The position numbers were made by a program, and so were the translations under genes. Source: Sphingomonas faeni (GTDB lineage: Bacteria > Pseudomonadota > Alphaproteobacteria > Sphingomonadales > Sphingomonadaceae). From it: a DNA stretch of 64,000 nt. The stretch spans positions 124,001 to 188,000 of the forward strand of contig NZ_JALPNF010000002.1 in assembly GCF_023195535.1 (NCBI RefSeq), written 5' to 3'. The notes beneath the pieces are model-generated. The model was not told the origin of the DNA and did no database searches. It saw nothing but the letters and a program-made list of their open reading frames with translations. Shown piece after piece: positions 54,121 to 63,250 of this stretch. Within the stretch, counting starts at the first letter, position 1. The number at the start of each line of letters is the position of its first letter.

Positions 54121-55662
54121 TTATTTCTTCTTCAGAAAATCTTCGAAACCGGCAGGCATCTGCGGCATCTTGGGGCCACCAAGCCCTGGCAAACCGCCGC
54201 TACCGCCCGGAAGGCCACCAGCGCCAGCCTTGTTGAGCATGTCGCCCATCTGCGGCCCGCCGATCGCGTTGCCGATGCCGCCAAGGCCGCCGCCGAGGCT
54301 GCCCTTGCCGAGCATCGCCATCATGCCCTTCATGCCGCCCATCTTCTTGATCTTCTTCATGGCGGTCGACATTTCGAGGTGCATCTTGAGCAGCTTGTTG
54401 ACCTCCTGAACGGTCGTCCCGGAGCCCTTGGCGATGCGGATCTTGCGCTTGGCGTTGATCAATTCGGGCTTGTTGCGCTCCTTGATCGTCATCGATCCGA
54501 TCATCGCGTCCATGTGCACCAGCACCTTTTCGCCACCGACCGACGCGACCGCGCCCTGCGCCTTCTTCATGCCGGGGATCATCCCCGCCAGCGCGCCGAG
54601 CCCGCCCATCCGCTGCATCTGCGCCAGCTGGGCACGCAGGTCGTTCATGTCGAACTGACCCTTGGCCATCTTGGCGGCCATCCGCTCGGCGTCTTCCGCT
54701 TGGATAGACTCCGCGGCGCGCTCGACCAGGCTGACGACGTCGCCCATGCCCAGGATGCGGCCGGCGACGCGCTCGGGATGGAACGCCTCGAGCGCATCGA
54801 GCTTCTCGCCGGTGCCCGCGAACTTGATCGGCTTGCCAGTGACCGCGCGCATCGACAGCGCCGCGCCGCCGCGGGCATCGCCGTCCATGCGGGTCAGCAC
54901 GATACCCGTCAGCGGCACCTGATCCGAGAAGTTCTGCGCGACGTTGACCGCGTCCTGACCGGTCAGCGAGTCGACGACGAGCAGGATCTCGGCGGGCTTC
55001 GCGACGTCGGCGACCGCCTTCATCTCGTCCATCAACGCCTGGTCGACATGGAGTCGACCCGCGGTGTCGAGCATCAGGACGTCATAGCCCTGCAACTTGG
55101 CCGCCTGCATCGCGCGGCGGGCGATATCGACCGGCTGCTGGCCCTGCACGATAGGCAGCGTCGCGACATCGATCTGCGTACCGAGCGTCGCCAGCTGCTC
55201 CTGCGCGTTCGGGCGGTTGACGTCGAGCGACGCCATCAGCACCTTTTTACGCTCGCGGCTGCCTTGCCCGAAATTGGCCTGTCCTGCCGCAAGCCGCTTG
55301 GCGATCTTGGCGGTAGTGGTCGTCTTGCCCGAGCCCTGGAGGCCGACCATCATGATCACGGCCGGCGGGGTGACGCCCAGCTCCAGCTCGGAAGCCTCGG
55401 AACCGAGCATCTCGACCAGCGCATCGCTGACGATCTTGACGACCTGCTGCCCCGGCGTGACCGAGCGGAGGACATTCTGGCCGATCGCCTTCTCGGTCGC
55501 CTTGTCGACGAACTCGCGCGCCACGGGCAACGCGACATCGGCTTCGAGCAACGCGACGCGCACCTCGCGCATCGCCGAACGCACGTCCGCTTCGGTCAGC
55601 GCACCCCGGCCGCGAAGGCGGTCGAAGACGCCGCCAAGTCGATCGCTCAGGCTTTCGAACAT
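54121..55662 (-). CDS. ffh: Signal recognition particle protein Ffh
   Basis: 513-residue SRP54 homologue that binds signal sequences and 4.5S RNA and docks on FtsY. The N domain is followed by the GTPase with GLQGSGKTTTTAKIAKRLA, DTAGRLHVD and TRMDGDARGGAALSM; the Met-rich M domain covers the last 190 residues and ends in a Gly/Pro-rich tail (GGSGGLPGLGGPKMPQMPAG). Start is the ATG at 55662, preceded by GGGAG; 11 extra residues upstream are unlikely. It leads the ffh-rpsP-rimM direction. Confidence 0.97.
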   Translation of the reverse strand: MFESLSDRLGGVFDRLRGRGALTEADVRSAMREVRVALLEADVALPVAREFVDKATEKAIGQNVLRSVTPGQQVVKIVSDALVEMLGSEASELELGVTPPAVIMMVGLQGSGKTTTTAKIAKRLAAGQANFGQGSRERKKVLMASLDVNRPNAQEQLATLGTQIDVATLPIVQGQQPVDIARRAMQAAKLQGYDVLMLDTAGRLHVDQALMDEMKAVADVAKPAEILLVVDSLTGQDAVNVAQNFSDQVPLTGIVLTRMDGDARGGAALSMRAVTGKPIKFAGTGEKLDALEAFHPERVAGRILGMGDVVSLVERAAESIQAEDAERMAAKMAKGQFDMNDLRAQLAQMQRMGGLGALAGMIPGMKKAQGAVASVGGEKVLVHMDAMIGSMTIKERNKPELINAKRKIRIAKGSGTTVQEVNKLLKMHLEMSTAMKKIKKMGGMKGMMAMLGKGSLGGGLGGIGNAIGGPQMGDMLNKAGAGGLPGGSGGLPGLGGPKMPQMPAGFEDFLKKK

Positions 55663-55973
55663 CGAAATACTCCCATACACCGCCACCAAACGCAAAAGCG
55701 CCGGCGGGCGAAACCTCGCCGGCCAGCGTGCATCCTTGGATGCTCGTCCTATGCGCTCCGTAACGGAACGTGATGGGCCACTTACTGGAATGCCGCCGGA
55801 GATGCAAGATCGGGGCGTGGGTTAGAATTATCGAGCGCTCACTTCCTTGTTCTCCCGCGACGTGATCAACCAATCGCAGCCACGCCACGCCCTGTCCCGC
55901 GCTAACGCCGCCTTAACATCTCCTACACCTCTCGCATGGCACACCGGCAACCAATCAAGGACCGGACACCCCA

Positions 55974-57599
55974 ATGACCGCAAAGTCGGCGGCGACGCGT
56001 GCGCCCCGCAACATCAGTCGGGAATTCATGACCGGCGCCGTAACCGGCGCCGCGGTTCTGCTACTCGTCGGCACCGGCGGAGCGGTCCTGGGCAAAGCGA
56101 TCGCGCACCTGCACGGCAGCACCGCGGTCATCGACCGGACGCTGATCGCGGCGATGCTTCTCAACATTGCGCTGATTCTGTTCGGCTGGTTCCGCTACCG
56201 TGCACTCGCCGAGGAACTGAGCGATCTCACCGACGCCGGCCACCGCGCGCAAGCCCTGGCGCAACGCGATCCGCTCACCGGCTTCCTCAATCGCCGCAGC
56301 CTGTCCGAGGACGGCGCAACACTGTTCGCCAGTGCCCGCCGCCGCGGCAAGGCGATGGCCATGCTGACGATCGACGTGGATCACTTCAAGGGCGTCAACG
56401 ACCTGCACGGCTATGCGGTCGGCGACCTGCTGCTCGCCTATGTCGCGGAGACGATCGCGGCGATCGCGCCGGGCGCCAGCCTGCTCGCACGGCTCGGCGC
56501 GGACGAATTCGCCTGCACCTTCGTGTTCGACGCCGCGCACAAGAACGTCGCCGACCGGATCGCCGAGCGCATGGTGACCGGCCTCGCGCTCCCGTTCCGC
56601 GCCAACGGCGTCGACATCCATATGAGCGTGTCGATCGGTATCGCCCGCTCGGACGTCGACTGCGCCTCGGTCGACGCGCTGTTGCGAAACGCCGACATCG
56701 CGCTCCACGCCGCCAAGACCGCCGGACGCAGCCGCCATGCCTGGTTCGACCATTCGATGGAGCGCTCGCTGCAACTGCGCGGCGAGCTCGAATCCGGCCT
56801 GCGCAACGCCATCCCTGCGCAGGAAATCGTCCCCTATTTCGAGCAGCAGGTCGACCTGACCACCGGCCGCATCACCGGCTTCGAAGTGCTCGCACGCTGG
56901 GAACATCCGACACGGGGCACGATCGCGCCCGACGTCTTCATTCCCATCGCCGAGGAGATCGGGCTGATCGGCGATCTCTCGCTGTCGATCATGCGCCAGG
57001 CGTTTGCCGCCGCGCGGGACTGGGACGCGGGACTGAGCCTGTCGGTCAACGTCTCGCCGCTGCAACTGCGCGATGCGTGGCTGGCGCAGAAGATCATCAA
57101 GACGCTGGTCGAGACGGGCTTCCCCGCCAGCCGGCTCGAGATCGAGATCACCGAGAGCGCATTGTTCGACAACCTTCCGCTGGCGCAGTCGATCGTGGGC
57201 AGCCTGAAGAACCAGGGCATCCGCCTCGCGCTCGACGATTTCGGCACCGGCTATTCGAGCCTCGCGCATCTGAGGGCACTGCCATTCGACAGGATCAAGA
57301 TCGACAAGAGCTTCGTCACCTCGATTCTGGATAATCCGGAGAGCATGGCGATCGTGAACACCATCGCGCGGCTCGGCGACAGCCTCAACCTACCGACCAC
57401 CGCAGAGGGCATCGAGGACGCCGCAATCGAGGAACGCCTGCGCGCGATCGGGTGCGCGAAGGGCCAGGGGTATCTCTACGGGCGACCGCTCGGCGCGGCG
57501 CAGGTCCGGCGGTTGCTGGCAGAGAAGCGCCTGCTGGCGCAGCGGCCGGATCGCGATGTACCGCCGCCCCGGGGGACTGCACCGCGATTGGCGGGGTAA
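55974..57599 (+). CDS. GGDEF/EAL hybrid c-di-GMP protein, degenerate motifs
   Basis: 541-residue inner-membrane signalling protein. Two membrane segments lie at about residues 22-42 and 55-74. The GGDEF domain has GADEF at 175-179 in place of GGDEF, with no RxxD inhibitory site five residues before it. The EAL domain has EVL at 304-306 in place of EAL but keeps the DDFGTGYSSLAHLR and PFDRIKIDKSFV metal-binding blocks. It may therefore act mainly as a c-di-GMP phosphodiesterase. It is divergent from ffh across about 310 bases (55663-55973) in which I see no other gene or repeat. Confidence 0.88.
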   Translation: MTAKSAATRAPRNISREFMTGAVTGAAVLLLVGTGGAVLGKAIAHLHGSTAVIDRTLIAAMLLNIALILFGWFRYRALAEELSDLTDAGHRAQALAQRDPLTGFLNRRSLSEDGATLFASARRRGKAMAMLTIDVDHFKGVNDLHGYAVGDLLLAYVAETIAAIAPGASLLARLGADEFACTFVFDAAHKNVADRIAERMVTGLALPFRANGVDIHMSVSIGIARSDVDCASVDALLRNADIALHAAKTAGRSRHAWFDHSMERSLQLRGELESGLRNAIPAQEIVPYFEQQVDLTTGRITGFEVLARWEHPTRGTIAPDVFIPIAEEIGLIGDLSLSIMRQAFAAARDWDAGLSLSVNVSPLQLRDAWLAQKIIKTLVETGFPASRLEIEITESALFDNLPLAQSIVGSLKNQGIRLALDDFGTGYSSLAHLRALPFDRIKIDKSFVTSILDNPESMAIVNTIARLGDSLNLPTTAEGIEDAAIEERLRAIGCAKGQGYLYGRPLGAAQVRRLLAEKRLLAQRPDRDVPPPRGTAPRLAG

Positions 57600-57621
57600 G
57601 GTTTTTTTCGCCCTCTCACAC

Positions 57622-57734
57622 GCCACCACCCCGGCGGAGGCCGGGCCCCAGTTGGACAGGTCGCAGTAACGAAGGACCGTCCTTCACCACCATTGTCTCC
57701 CAATTGGGCCCCGGCCTCCGCCGGGGTGGTGTGC
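57622..57734. repeat. Paired-hairpin repeat, family G copy 1
   Basis: CACCACCCCGGCGGAGGCCG GG and CCCGGCCTCCGCCGGGGTGG TG pair over 20 or more bases across the element, each arm also forming a hairpin. It follows the GGDEF/EAL gene, where a T-run (57602-57608) precedes it. Confidence 0.85.
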
Positions 57735-57760
57735 CGTGTATAAAGCTGCTCCCTAATTCT

Positions 57761-57841
57761 CGTTCTCCCGCGCAGGCGAGAGCCCAGGGCCAAGCAGTGG
57801 TCCGGTTGGTACCCTGGGCTCCTGCGTTCGCAGGAGAACGG
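57761..57841. repeat. Paired-hairpin repeat, related short family
   Basis: CGTTCTCCCGCGCAGGCGAGA and TCCTGCGTTCGCAGGAGAACG pair at the ends; CCCAGGG and CCCTGGG pair inside. It sits 70 bases before mtaB. Together with the element at 57622 it fills the gap 57600-57911. Confidence 0.8.
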
Positions 57842-57911
57842 AAAGTCCGACACCCTGGCGCCGCAACGCAAAGCGTGGACTTCGCCCCCCACCCCTCCTA
57901 AATCGCGCTCC

Positions 57912-59159
57912 ATGCCATTTGCCCCGCTGCCGGAGGTCATCAGCCTCGGCTGCCGCCTCAACATCGCCGAAAGCGAGACCATTCGCGCGCTCGTCGCCGG
58001 GCGGGACATGGTCGTGGTCAACAGCTGCGCGGTAACCAACGCCGCCGTGAAAGCCACGCGCGTCGCGATCCGCCGTGCGAAACGCGACCGCCCCGAGGCC
58101 CAGATCGTCGTCACCGGGTGCGCCGCGCAGATCGACCCCGCCAGCTTCGCCGCCATGCCCGAGGTCGACCGCGTCGTCGGCAATGCGGACAAGCTGCAGT
58201 CTTCGGCATGGCAGACCCACGACGCGGTGGTCGTGTCCGACATCATGCAGGTCCGCGAGACCGCGCCGCATCTTGCCGCCAGCTTCTCCGCGCACGCCCG
58301 CGCCTTCGTCGAGGTGCAGAATGGTTGCGATCACCGCTGCACCTTTTGCGCGATCCCGTTCGGCCGCGGCCCCAGCCGCTCGGTCCCCGCCGGCGCGGTC
58401 GTCGATCGGATCTCGGGCCTTGTCGACGCCGGGCACCGCGAGATCGTCCTCACCGGCGTCGACCTCACCAGCTATGGCCCCGACCTTCCCGGTACGCCAA
58501 CGCTAGGCCAGCTGGTCGAGCGCATCCTGCACCACGTGCCAAAGCTCGAACGCCTGCGCCTATCCTCGCTCGATGGCATCGAGATCGACGACCGCCTGTT
58601 CGCCCTGCTAACCGGCGAGCCGCGGATCATGCCGCACGTCCATCTCTCGCTCCAGGCCGGCGACGACATGGTCCTCAAGCGGATGAAGCGGCGGCATTCG
58701 CGTGCAGAAAGCGTCGCTCTGGTCGAGCGCCTCAAGACCGCGCGCCCCGATATCGCGATCGGCGCGGACCTGATCGCCGGCTTCCCGACCGAAGACGCGA
58801 CGATGTTCGCCAACACGCTTGCGCTAATCGACGACTGCAACATCGTCCACCCGCACATCTTCCCCTATTCGCCCCGCGCCGGCACCCCCGCCGCACGGAT
58901 GCCGCAGGTCGAGCCCGAAGTTCGCCGCCACCGCGCTGCGCTTCTCCGGGAGGCCGGCGAAAGATCGCGAACCACCTGGTTGCAAACCTTGGTCGGCACC
59001 CACCAGGACATGCTCGTCGAACGCCCCGGCGACCGCGGCCATATCGGCAATTTCGCAGAAGTCGTACTGGACGAACCCGCCTTACCCGGCGACATCGTCC
59101 GCATCACGATCACCGGCGTCACGAGCGACCGCCTCAGCGCAACACGAGAACCATCATGA
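57912..59159 (+). CDS. mtaB: tRNA t6A37 methylthiotransferase MtaB
   Basis: 415-residue radical-SAM enzyme that converts t6A37 to ms2t6A37 in tRNAs reading ANN codons. The N-terminal UPF0004 domain has cysteines 14, 39 and 70 for one Fe-S cluster. The radical-SAM triad is Cys139, Cys143 and Cys146 in NGCDHRCTFC, and a C-terminal TRAM domain ends the protein. Its stop overlaps the ftsY start by 4 bases (ATGA), so both are made from one transcript. Confidence 0.95.
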   Translation: MPFAPLPEVISLGCRLNIAESETIRALVAGRDMVVVNSCAVTNAAVKATRVAIRRAKRDRPEAQIVVTGCAAQIDPASFAAMPEVDRVVGNADKLQSSAWQTHDAVVVSDIMQVRETAPHLAASFSAHARAFVEVQNGCDHRCTFCAIPFGRGPSRSVPAGAVVDRISGLVDAGHREIVLTGVDLTSYGPDLPGTPTLGQLVERILHHVPKLERLRLSSLDGIEIDDRLFALLTGEPRIMPHVHLSLQAGDDMVLKRMKRRHSRAESVALVERLKTARPDIAIGADLIAGFPTEDATMFANTLALIDDCNIVHPHIFPYSPRAGTPAARMPQVEPEVRRHRAALLREAGERSRTTWLQTLVGTHQDMLVERPGDRGHIGNFAEVVLDEPALPGDIVRITITGVTSDRLSATREPS

Positions 59160-60091
59160 GCACCACCCCAACCTGGCACGACAAGCTGATCGGCGGCTTC
59201 AAGCGCACCTCCGACCGGCTCGTCGGCAACCTCGCCGGCCTCGGCGGCGCGCGGCTCGACAACGCGACGCTCGACGACATCGAGGAAGCACTGATCGCGT
59301 CAGATCTCGGCCCCGAGACCGCCGGCCGGATCCGCCACCGCCTCGCCGAAGACACGTTCGAGCGCAACATGGAGGAACTCGGCATCCGCGTGATCGTCGC
59401 GGAAGAGGTCGAGAAGGTCCTCGCCACGGTCGCCAAGCCGATCGAGATCGACGCCTTCCCGCGCCCGCAGGTGATCCTCGTCATCGGCGTCAACGGATCG
59501 GGCAAGACCACGACGATCGCCAAGCTCGCGCATCTGCTGATGGAGCAGGATTACGGTGTGATGCTGGCCGCGGGCGACACGTTCCGCGCCGCCGCGATCG
59601 GCCAGCTCCGCACCTGGGCCGAGCGCGTCGGCGTGCCGATCGTGACCGGCCCCGAGGGCGGCGACGCGGCGGGCGTGGTTTGGGACGCGGTCAAGAAGGC
59701 GACCGAGACCGGCATCGACGTACTGATCGTCGACACCGCCGGCCGCCTCCAGAACAAGCGCGAGCTGATGGACGAACTGGCCAAGATCCGCCGCGTCCTC
59801 GGCCGGATCAACCCGGAGAGCCCGCACGATATCGTCTTGGTGCTCGACGCCACCACCGGCCAGAACGCGCTCCAGCAGATCGAGGTCTTCAAGGAGGTCG
59901 CGGGCGTCACCGGTCTCGTGATGACAAAGCTCGACGGCACCGCGCGCGGCGGCGTCCTGGTCGCGGCGGCGGAGAAATACGGCCTGCCGATCCATGCGAT
60001 CGGCATCGGCGAGGGGATGACGGATCTGCGGCCGTTCGATGCCAACGAGGTCAGCCGGATCATCGCGGGCGTCGAAAGCGTTCGGAAGTAA
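59156..60091 (+). CDS. ftsY: Signal recognition particle receptor FtsY
   Basis: 311-residue SRP receptor GTPase. It has the NG domain only: N-terminal helices (LDDIEEALIASDLGPETAGR), GVNGSGKTTTIAKLAHLL, AAGDTFRAAAIGQL, DTAGRLQNKRELMDELAK and TKLDGTARGGVLVAAAEKYG. The acidic A domain seen in the longer E. coli protein is absent, as in many Alphaproteobacteria. Its longer upstream open frame overlaps mtaB and is spurious. It works with Ffh, encoded 3.5 kb away on the other strand. Confidence 0.97.
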   Translation: MSTTPTWHDKLIGGFKRTSDRLVGNLAGLGGARLDNATLDDIEEALIASDLGPETAGRIRHRLAEDTFERNMEELGIRVIVAEEVEKVLATVAKPIEIDAFPRPQVILVIGVNGSGKTTTIAKLAHLLMEQDYGVMLAAGDTFRAAAIGQLRTWAERVGVPIVTGPEGGDAAGVVWDAVKKATETGIDVLIVDTAGRLQNKRELMDELAKIRRVLGRINPESPHDIVLVLDATTGQNALQQIEVFKEVAGVTGLVMTKLDGTARGGVLVAAAEKYGLPIHAIGIGEGMTDLRPFDANEVSRIIAGVESVRK

Positions 60092-60106
60092 CGCGCGGAA
60101 CTGTCC

Positions 60107-60235
60107 GTCGATACGCCGCCTCGACAAGCTCGACGGCTACTCGGGACGAACGGGTGGTTGGACTCACATGCCTACCCCCATCCCGTTCGTGCTGAGTAAG
60201 GATCGAGCTTGTCGAGAGCCTGTATCGAGGTACAT
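60107..60235. repeat. Paired repeat, family F copy 2
   Basis: GTCGATACGCCGCCTCGACA then TACTCGGGACGAACGGGTGG on the left; ATCCCGTTCGTGCTGAGTAA then TGTCGAGAGCCTGTATCGAG on the right. The halves pair over most of their length. It lies between ftsY and the YciB-like gene. Confidence 0.83.
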
Positions 60236-60274
60236 GCCCGCACGCACACCTCTCCGCCAGGAACCAAAAACCCA

Positions 60275-60886
60275 GTGACCAAGCCCCCCCTATCCCCCGG
60301 CCTCCGCATGGCCATCGACTATGGCCCGCTGGCGATCTTCTTCGCGGTGAACTTCCTCACCCCTGGCCTGCCGATCGTTCGTGTCGTTGCCGCGACCACC
60401 GCGTTCATCATTGCCACCGTCGCCGCGATGATCGTGTCGAAGGTGAAGGCGGGCCATATCTCGCCGATGCTGTGGCTGTCGGGCGCGCTGATCGTCGTAT
60501 TCGGCGGGCTGACGATCTATTTCCACGACCAGCGCTTTATCCAGATGAAGCCGACGATCATCTACGCGATGTTCGCCGCCATCCTGACCTTCGGGCTCGT
60601 CACCGGCCGCCCGCTGCTCCAGTCGCTGCTCGGCACCGCCTATCCCGGCCTGTCCGCCGATGGCTGGCGCAAGCTGACGCGCAACTGGGCAGTGTTCTTC
60701 GTTTTCATGGCGGTGCTGAACGAAGCGGTGTGGCGCAACACGACCTGGGATTTCTGGGTCGGCTTCAAGCTCTGGGGTGCGATCCCGCTGACGTTGCTGT
60801 TCGCATTCGCCAACATCCCGATGCTGTTGAAGCACGGATTGCAAACGGGCGACAAAGCCGTGACCGACCTGCCGCCCGAAGGGTAA
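60275..60886 (+). CDS. YciB/IspZ-family inner-membrane septation protein
   Basis: 203-residue polytopic protein of about five or six spans. The family reads DYGPLAIFFAVNFLTPGLP near the start, PTIIYAMFAAILTFGLVTGR in the middle, LTRNWAVFFVFMAVLNEAVW and TTWDFWVGFKLWGAIPLTLL later; the NW and NE pairs are characteristic. In E. coli YciB helps envelope synthesis and division. A GTG at 60275 is the likely start; an earlier start at 60209 would run back into the family F repeat. It follows ftsY in the same direction. Confidence 0.88.
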   Translation: MTKPPLSPGLRMAIDYGPLAIFFAVNFLTPGLPIVRVVAATTAFIIATVAAMIVSKVKAGHISPMLWLSGALIVVFGGLTIYFHDQRFIQMKPTIIYAMFAAILTFGLVTGRPLLQSLLGTAYPGLSADGWRKLTRNWAVFFVFMAVLNEAVWRNTTWDFWVGFKLWGAIPLTLLFAFANIPMLLKHGLQTGDKAVTDLPPEG

Positions 60887-60915
60887 CTTAACTATCCGTC
60901 ATCCCAACTTAAACA

Positions 60916-61000
60916 CGTCATCCCAGCGAAAGCTGGGATCTCCCGGTTCTAGCTGAGACAACCGCCAACCGGGATACCCCAGCTTTCGCTGGGGTGACGG
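60916..61000. repeat. Paired-hairpin repeat, family C copy 2
   Basis: CGTCATCCCAGCGAAAGCTG GGAT and ACCCCAGCTTTCGCTGGGGT GACGG, the same arms as at 54028. It lies between the convergent YciB-like and sodB genes. Confidence 0.88.
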
Positions 61001-61031
61001 TGGTTATTGGGTAGGTTTGCTCGAGTTGAGC

Positions 61032-61646
61032 TCAGCCCGCGACCTTCGCGTAGCGCTCACCGACGACGTCCCAGTTCACGATATCCCACCAGGCCTTCAG
61101 ATAGCCTGGACGATCGTTCTTGTACGTCAGGTAATAGGCGTGCTCCCACACGTCGTTGCCGAGCAAAGGCGCGCCCGGCTCCTTGGCGTCGTCCATCAGC
61201 GGGTTGTCCTGATTCGGCGTGCTCGTGACCTTCAGCTTGCCGCTGTCATCGGCGATCAGCCATGCCCAACCCGACCCGAACTGCCCCGCACCCTTGGTGT
61301 TGAACTCTTCCTTCAACTTGTCGAGGCTACCGAAATCGCGATCGATCGCCTCGGCCAGCTTGCCCGACGGGGCCTGGCCGGCCTTAGGTGCCATCGTCTT
61401 CCAGAAGAAATCATGGTTCCAGAAACCACCGCCATTGTTGCGGACCAACGGCGGCTGCGACGAGATCATGCCAAGGATATCCTCGATCGACTTGCCGGCG
61501 AGAGCCGAGTCCTTCTCGACGCCCTCGTTCAGCTTCGCGGTGTACGCGGCGTGATGCTTGTCATGATGAAACTTCATCGTCTCCTGGTCGATCACCGGCT
61601 CGAGCGCATCATAGGCGTACGGCAGCGGTGGGAGTTCGAAAGCCAT
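61032..61646 (-). CDS. sodB: Superoxide dismutase, Fe/Mn type
   Basis: 204-residue cytoplasmic superoxide dismutase. The metal ligands are His in METMKFHHDKHHAAY-type opening (DQETMKFHHDKHHAAYTAKL), His in GGGFWNHDFFWKTM, Asp in LLGNDVWEHAYYLTY and His in the same block. The GAGQFGSGWAWL segment fits the iron or cambialistic type. The minus-strand gene lies between convergent and codirectional single genes; 61647-61780 upstream shows no other feature. Confidence 0.96.
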   Translation of the reverse strand: MAFELPPLPYAYDALEPVIDQETMKFHHDKHHAAYTAKLNEGVEKDSALAGKSIEDILGMISSQPPLVRNNGGGFWNHDFFWKTMAPKAGQAPSGKLAEAIDRDFGSLDKLKEEFNTKGAGQFGSGWAWLIADDSGKLKVTSTPNQDNPLMDDAKEPGAPLLGNDVWEHAYYLTYKNDRPGYLKAWWDIVNWDVVGERYAKVAG

Positions 61647-61780
61647 GGGGATTCTCCTTTATGGGGTCGGACGCTCAACGCCCGCAGCCATCAAATGGTC
61701 CCCACAAAGTCGTTACGCAAGCAGTCACGATCGCTTGCTCGAGGCACCGGACACAGGCGCAACGGGCAAAGCCGCTAAGC

Positions 61781-62404
61781 CTAAGTCAGTCGCGGATTCG
61801 GACCGATGGCATAATGGATCGGCTTGAAGGTCCCGCCATTCGAGTCCGGCGCCGAACAGGCCGTGAGACCGATCACGAGATCCATCGCGGCGCGAAACAC
61901 GATCTGATCGCCGGCCTTGCTGATCGGCGGCAAGACCTGCAGTTTCCCGGTTTCCGCATCGATCGGCACGTTCATGAAGCAGTTGAACGCGGTAGGAATT
62001 CGGTCAGGCAGAACGCCGTAGGGCGCCAAAGCCGCAGCGAGATTGCCAAAACAGCCGCGATGCGGGGGCAAGGTCGGATAGAAATGATGAAACGTGTCGT
62101 ACGAACACGGCGTCAGCAGAAAGTCATGTCGCCCGACATCGTCGGCGACGATCTCCAGCATCGGCTGCGAGCGGTTCGAATACAGCACATGCCCGGTCGT
62201 CAGATAGATCGTCTCGGCATAATCGAGCGTCCTGCCCGAAGAAATGACCTCGTCCAGATCGTCTGCCGCGAACGCCAGCAAATCCGCGACCTGCTCCCCC
62301 CGCGGATCAATCACCGTCAAGATCTCGCCCCGCGCCAGCCGGAAGGCCGTGCCGCTCCGCTCGGGGATCTCGACCACCGCGAGCGCATCGGTCACGCCAT
62401 TCAC
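61781..62404 (-). CDS. DUF1989 (urea carboxylase-associated) protein
   Basis: 207-residue cupin-like protein. It has the DUF1989 layout: IPERSGTAFRLARGEILTVI then DPRGEQVADLLAF, a conserved YLTTGHVLYSNRSQPMLEIV, DVGRHDFLLTPCSYDT, and a Cys in AFNCFMNVPID, with a histidine and cysteine set for metal binding. A GTG at 62404 is chosen because it overlaps the upstream stop as GTGA; the longer frame is less likely. Relatives lie next to urea carboxylase or guanidine carboxylase genes, not present here. It is coupled to the YqcI/YcgG-type gene. Confidence 0.83.
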   Translation of the reverse strand: MNGVTDALAVVEIPERSGTAFRLARGEILTVIDPRGEQVADLLAFAADDLDEVISSGRTLDYAETIYLTTGHVLYSNRSQPMLEIVADDVGRHDFLLTPCSYDTFHHFYPTLPPHRGCFGNLAAALAPYGVLPDRIPTAFNCFMNVPIDAETGKLQVLPPISKAGDQIVFRAAMDLVIGLTACSAPDSNGGTFKPIHYAIGPNPRLT

Positions 62405-63108
62405 TGCGACGACCCCTGATAGGAAAACGGGCAGCGCCACACATCGTCGACCGAGCGCCCGCTATACTGACGCGCCTCGCTCATTTCGCCGTGGCGCGTG
62501 AGCATGGGATTCCGCGATCCTGCGATCGCCTCGTCCCGAATCATGATCTTTTCGCGCATCGTCTCGTAACGGCCTTGCGCGCGCAGGGTCGTGAACTGAT
62601 CATGGAGATTGAACACCATCGACGGACGCGCGAACTGTCGCGCGGGGCGGCTGGCATTGGGATGCAGGCCAACCACGAAGAACGCCTCGCCGCCAAAGCT
62701 GAGCGAGAAATGCGGGCTGTCCGGATCGGCGCTCACTCGCTTGTCGTAATCCTGCCCGCGCCAGACATCCTTGTCGGATATCGACTGGATACGGTTCCAC
62801 AAATGCCGCTCGAAGGTCGGCTCGTCGAACGTCACCGGCTCGTCGAACACAACCGCGAAACTGCGGAACAGCGCCGGGTCCGCGCGGTACGCCGCCGCAA
62901 AGGTCAACAACCCGTCATGGATACGAACGTCGTCCCACGCACTGTCGATCCGGTTGCACGACAGCACTTCCAAGGTCCCCTTGGCCACCGCGGCTTTCGC
63001 GCCGACGCACGGGAAACTGGCCTCGGCGATGTGATCGCGGAGCAGCGCGACGTGCGCGTCCTGATCCTTGTGACGCCAGGGGAATAAAGATGATTGCTGG
63101 ATTTCCAT
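62401..63108 (-). CDS. YqcI/YcgG-family protein, GntA-like
   Basis: About 235 residues, with ATG at 63108 (MEIQQSS) or a longer GTG start at 63174. It has the family blocks FPCVGAKAAVAKGTLEVLSC near the start, FDEPTFERHLWNRIQSISDK, HFSLSFGGEAFFVVGLHPNA and SRPARQFARPSMVFNLHDQF. One family member, GntA, is the heme-dependent N-hydroxylase of guanitoxin biosynthesis. The protein is therefore a candidate N-oxygenase of a guanidine or amino group. It overlaps the DUF1989 gene by 4 bases. Other guanitoxin genes are absent, so the real substrate is unknown. Confidence 0.78.
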   Translation of the reverse strand: MEIQQSSLFPWRHKDQDAHVALLRDHIAEASFPCVGAKAAVAKGTLEVLSCNRIDSAWDDVRIHDGLLTFAAAYRADPALFRSFAVVFDEPVTFDEPTFERHLWNRIQSISDKDVWRGQDYDKRVSADPDSPHFSLSFGGEAFFVVGLHPNASRPARQFARPSMVFNLHDQFTTLRAQGRYETMREKIMIRDEAIAGSRNPMLTRHGEMSEARQYSGRSVDDVWRCPFSYQGSSQ

Positions 63109-63250
63109 AGGGCGAAGGACGCTTTTGAACGCCGCCCGTTCCTTCCATTGCCGTGGGTTAAGGCGATTACCCACCCGTTTCGACGCAGATCATCGCCGCA
63201 TCCTATAGTAAATTTCGTGTCATCGTAGAGACTTGAACGAGGCAGCCGTC

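Noticed and set aside
63109..63250. Guanidine riboswitch before the GntA-like gene
   Set aside because: I looked for paired hairpins with ACGR loops or a ykkC-like core because of the DUF1989 partner and saw none.
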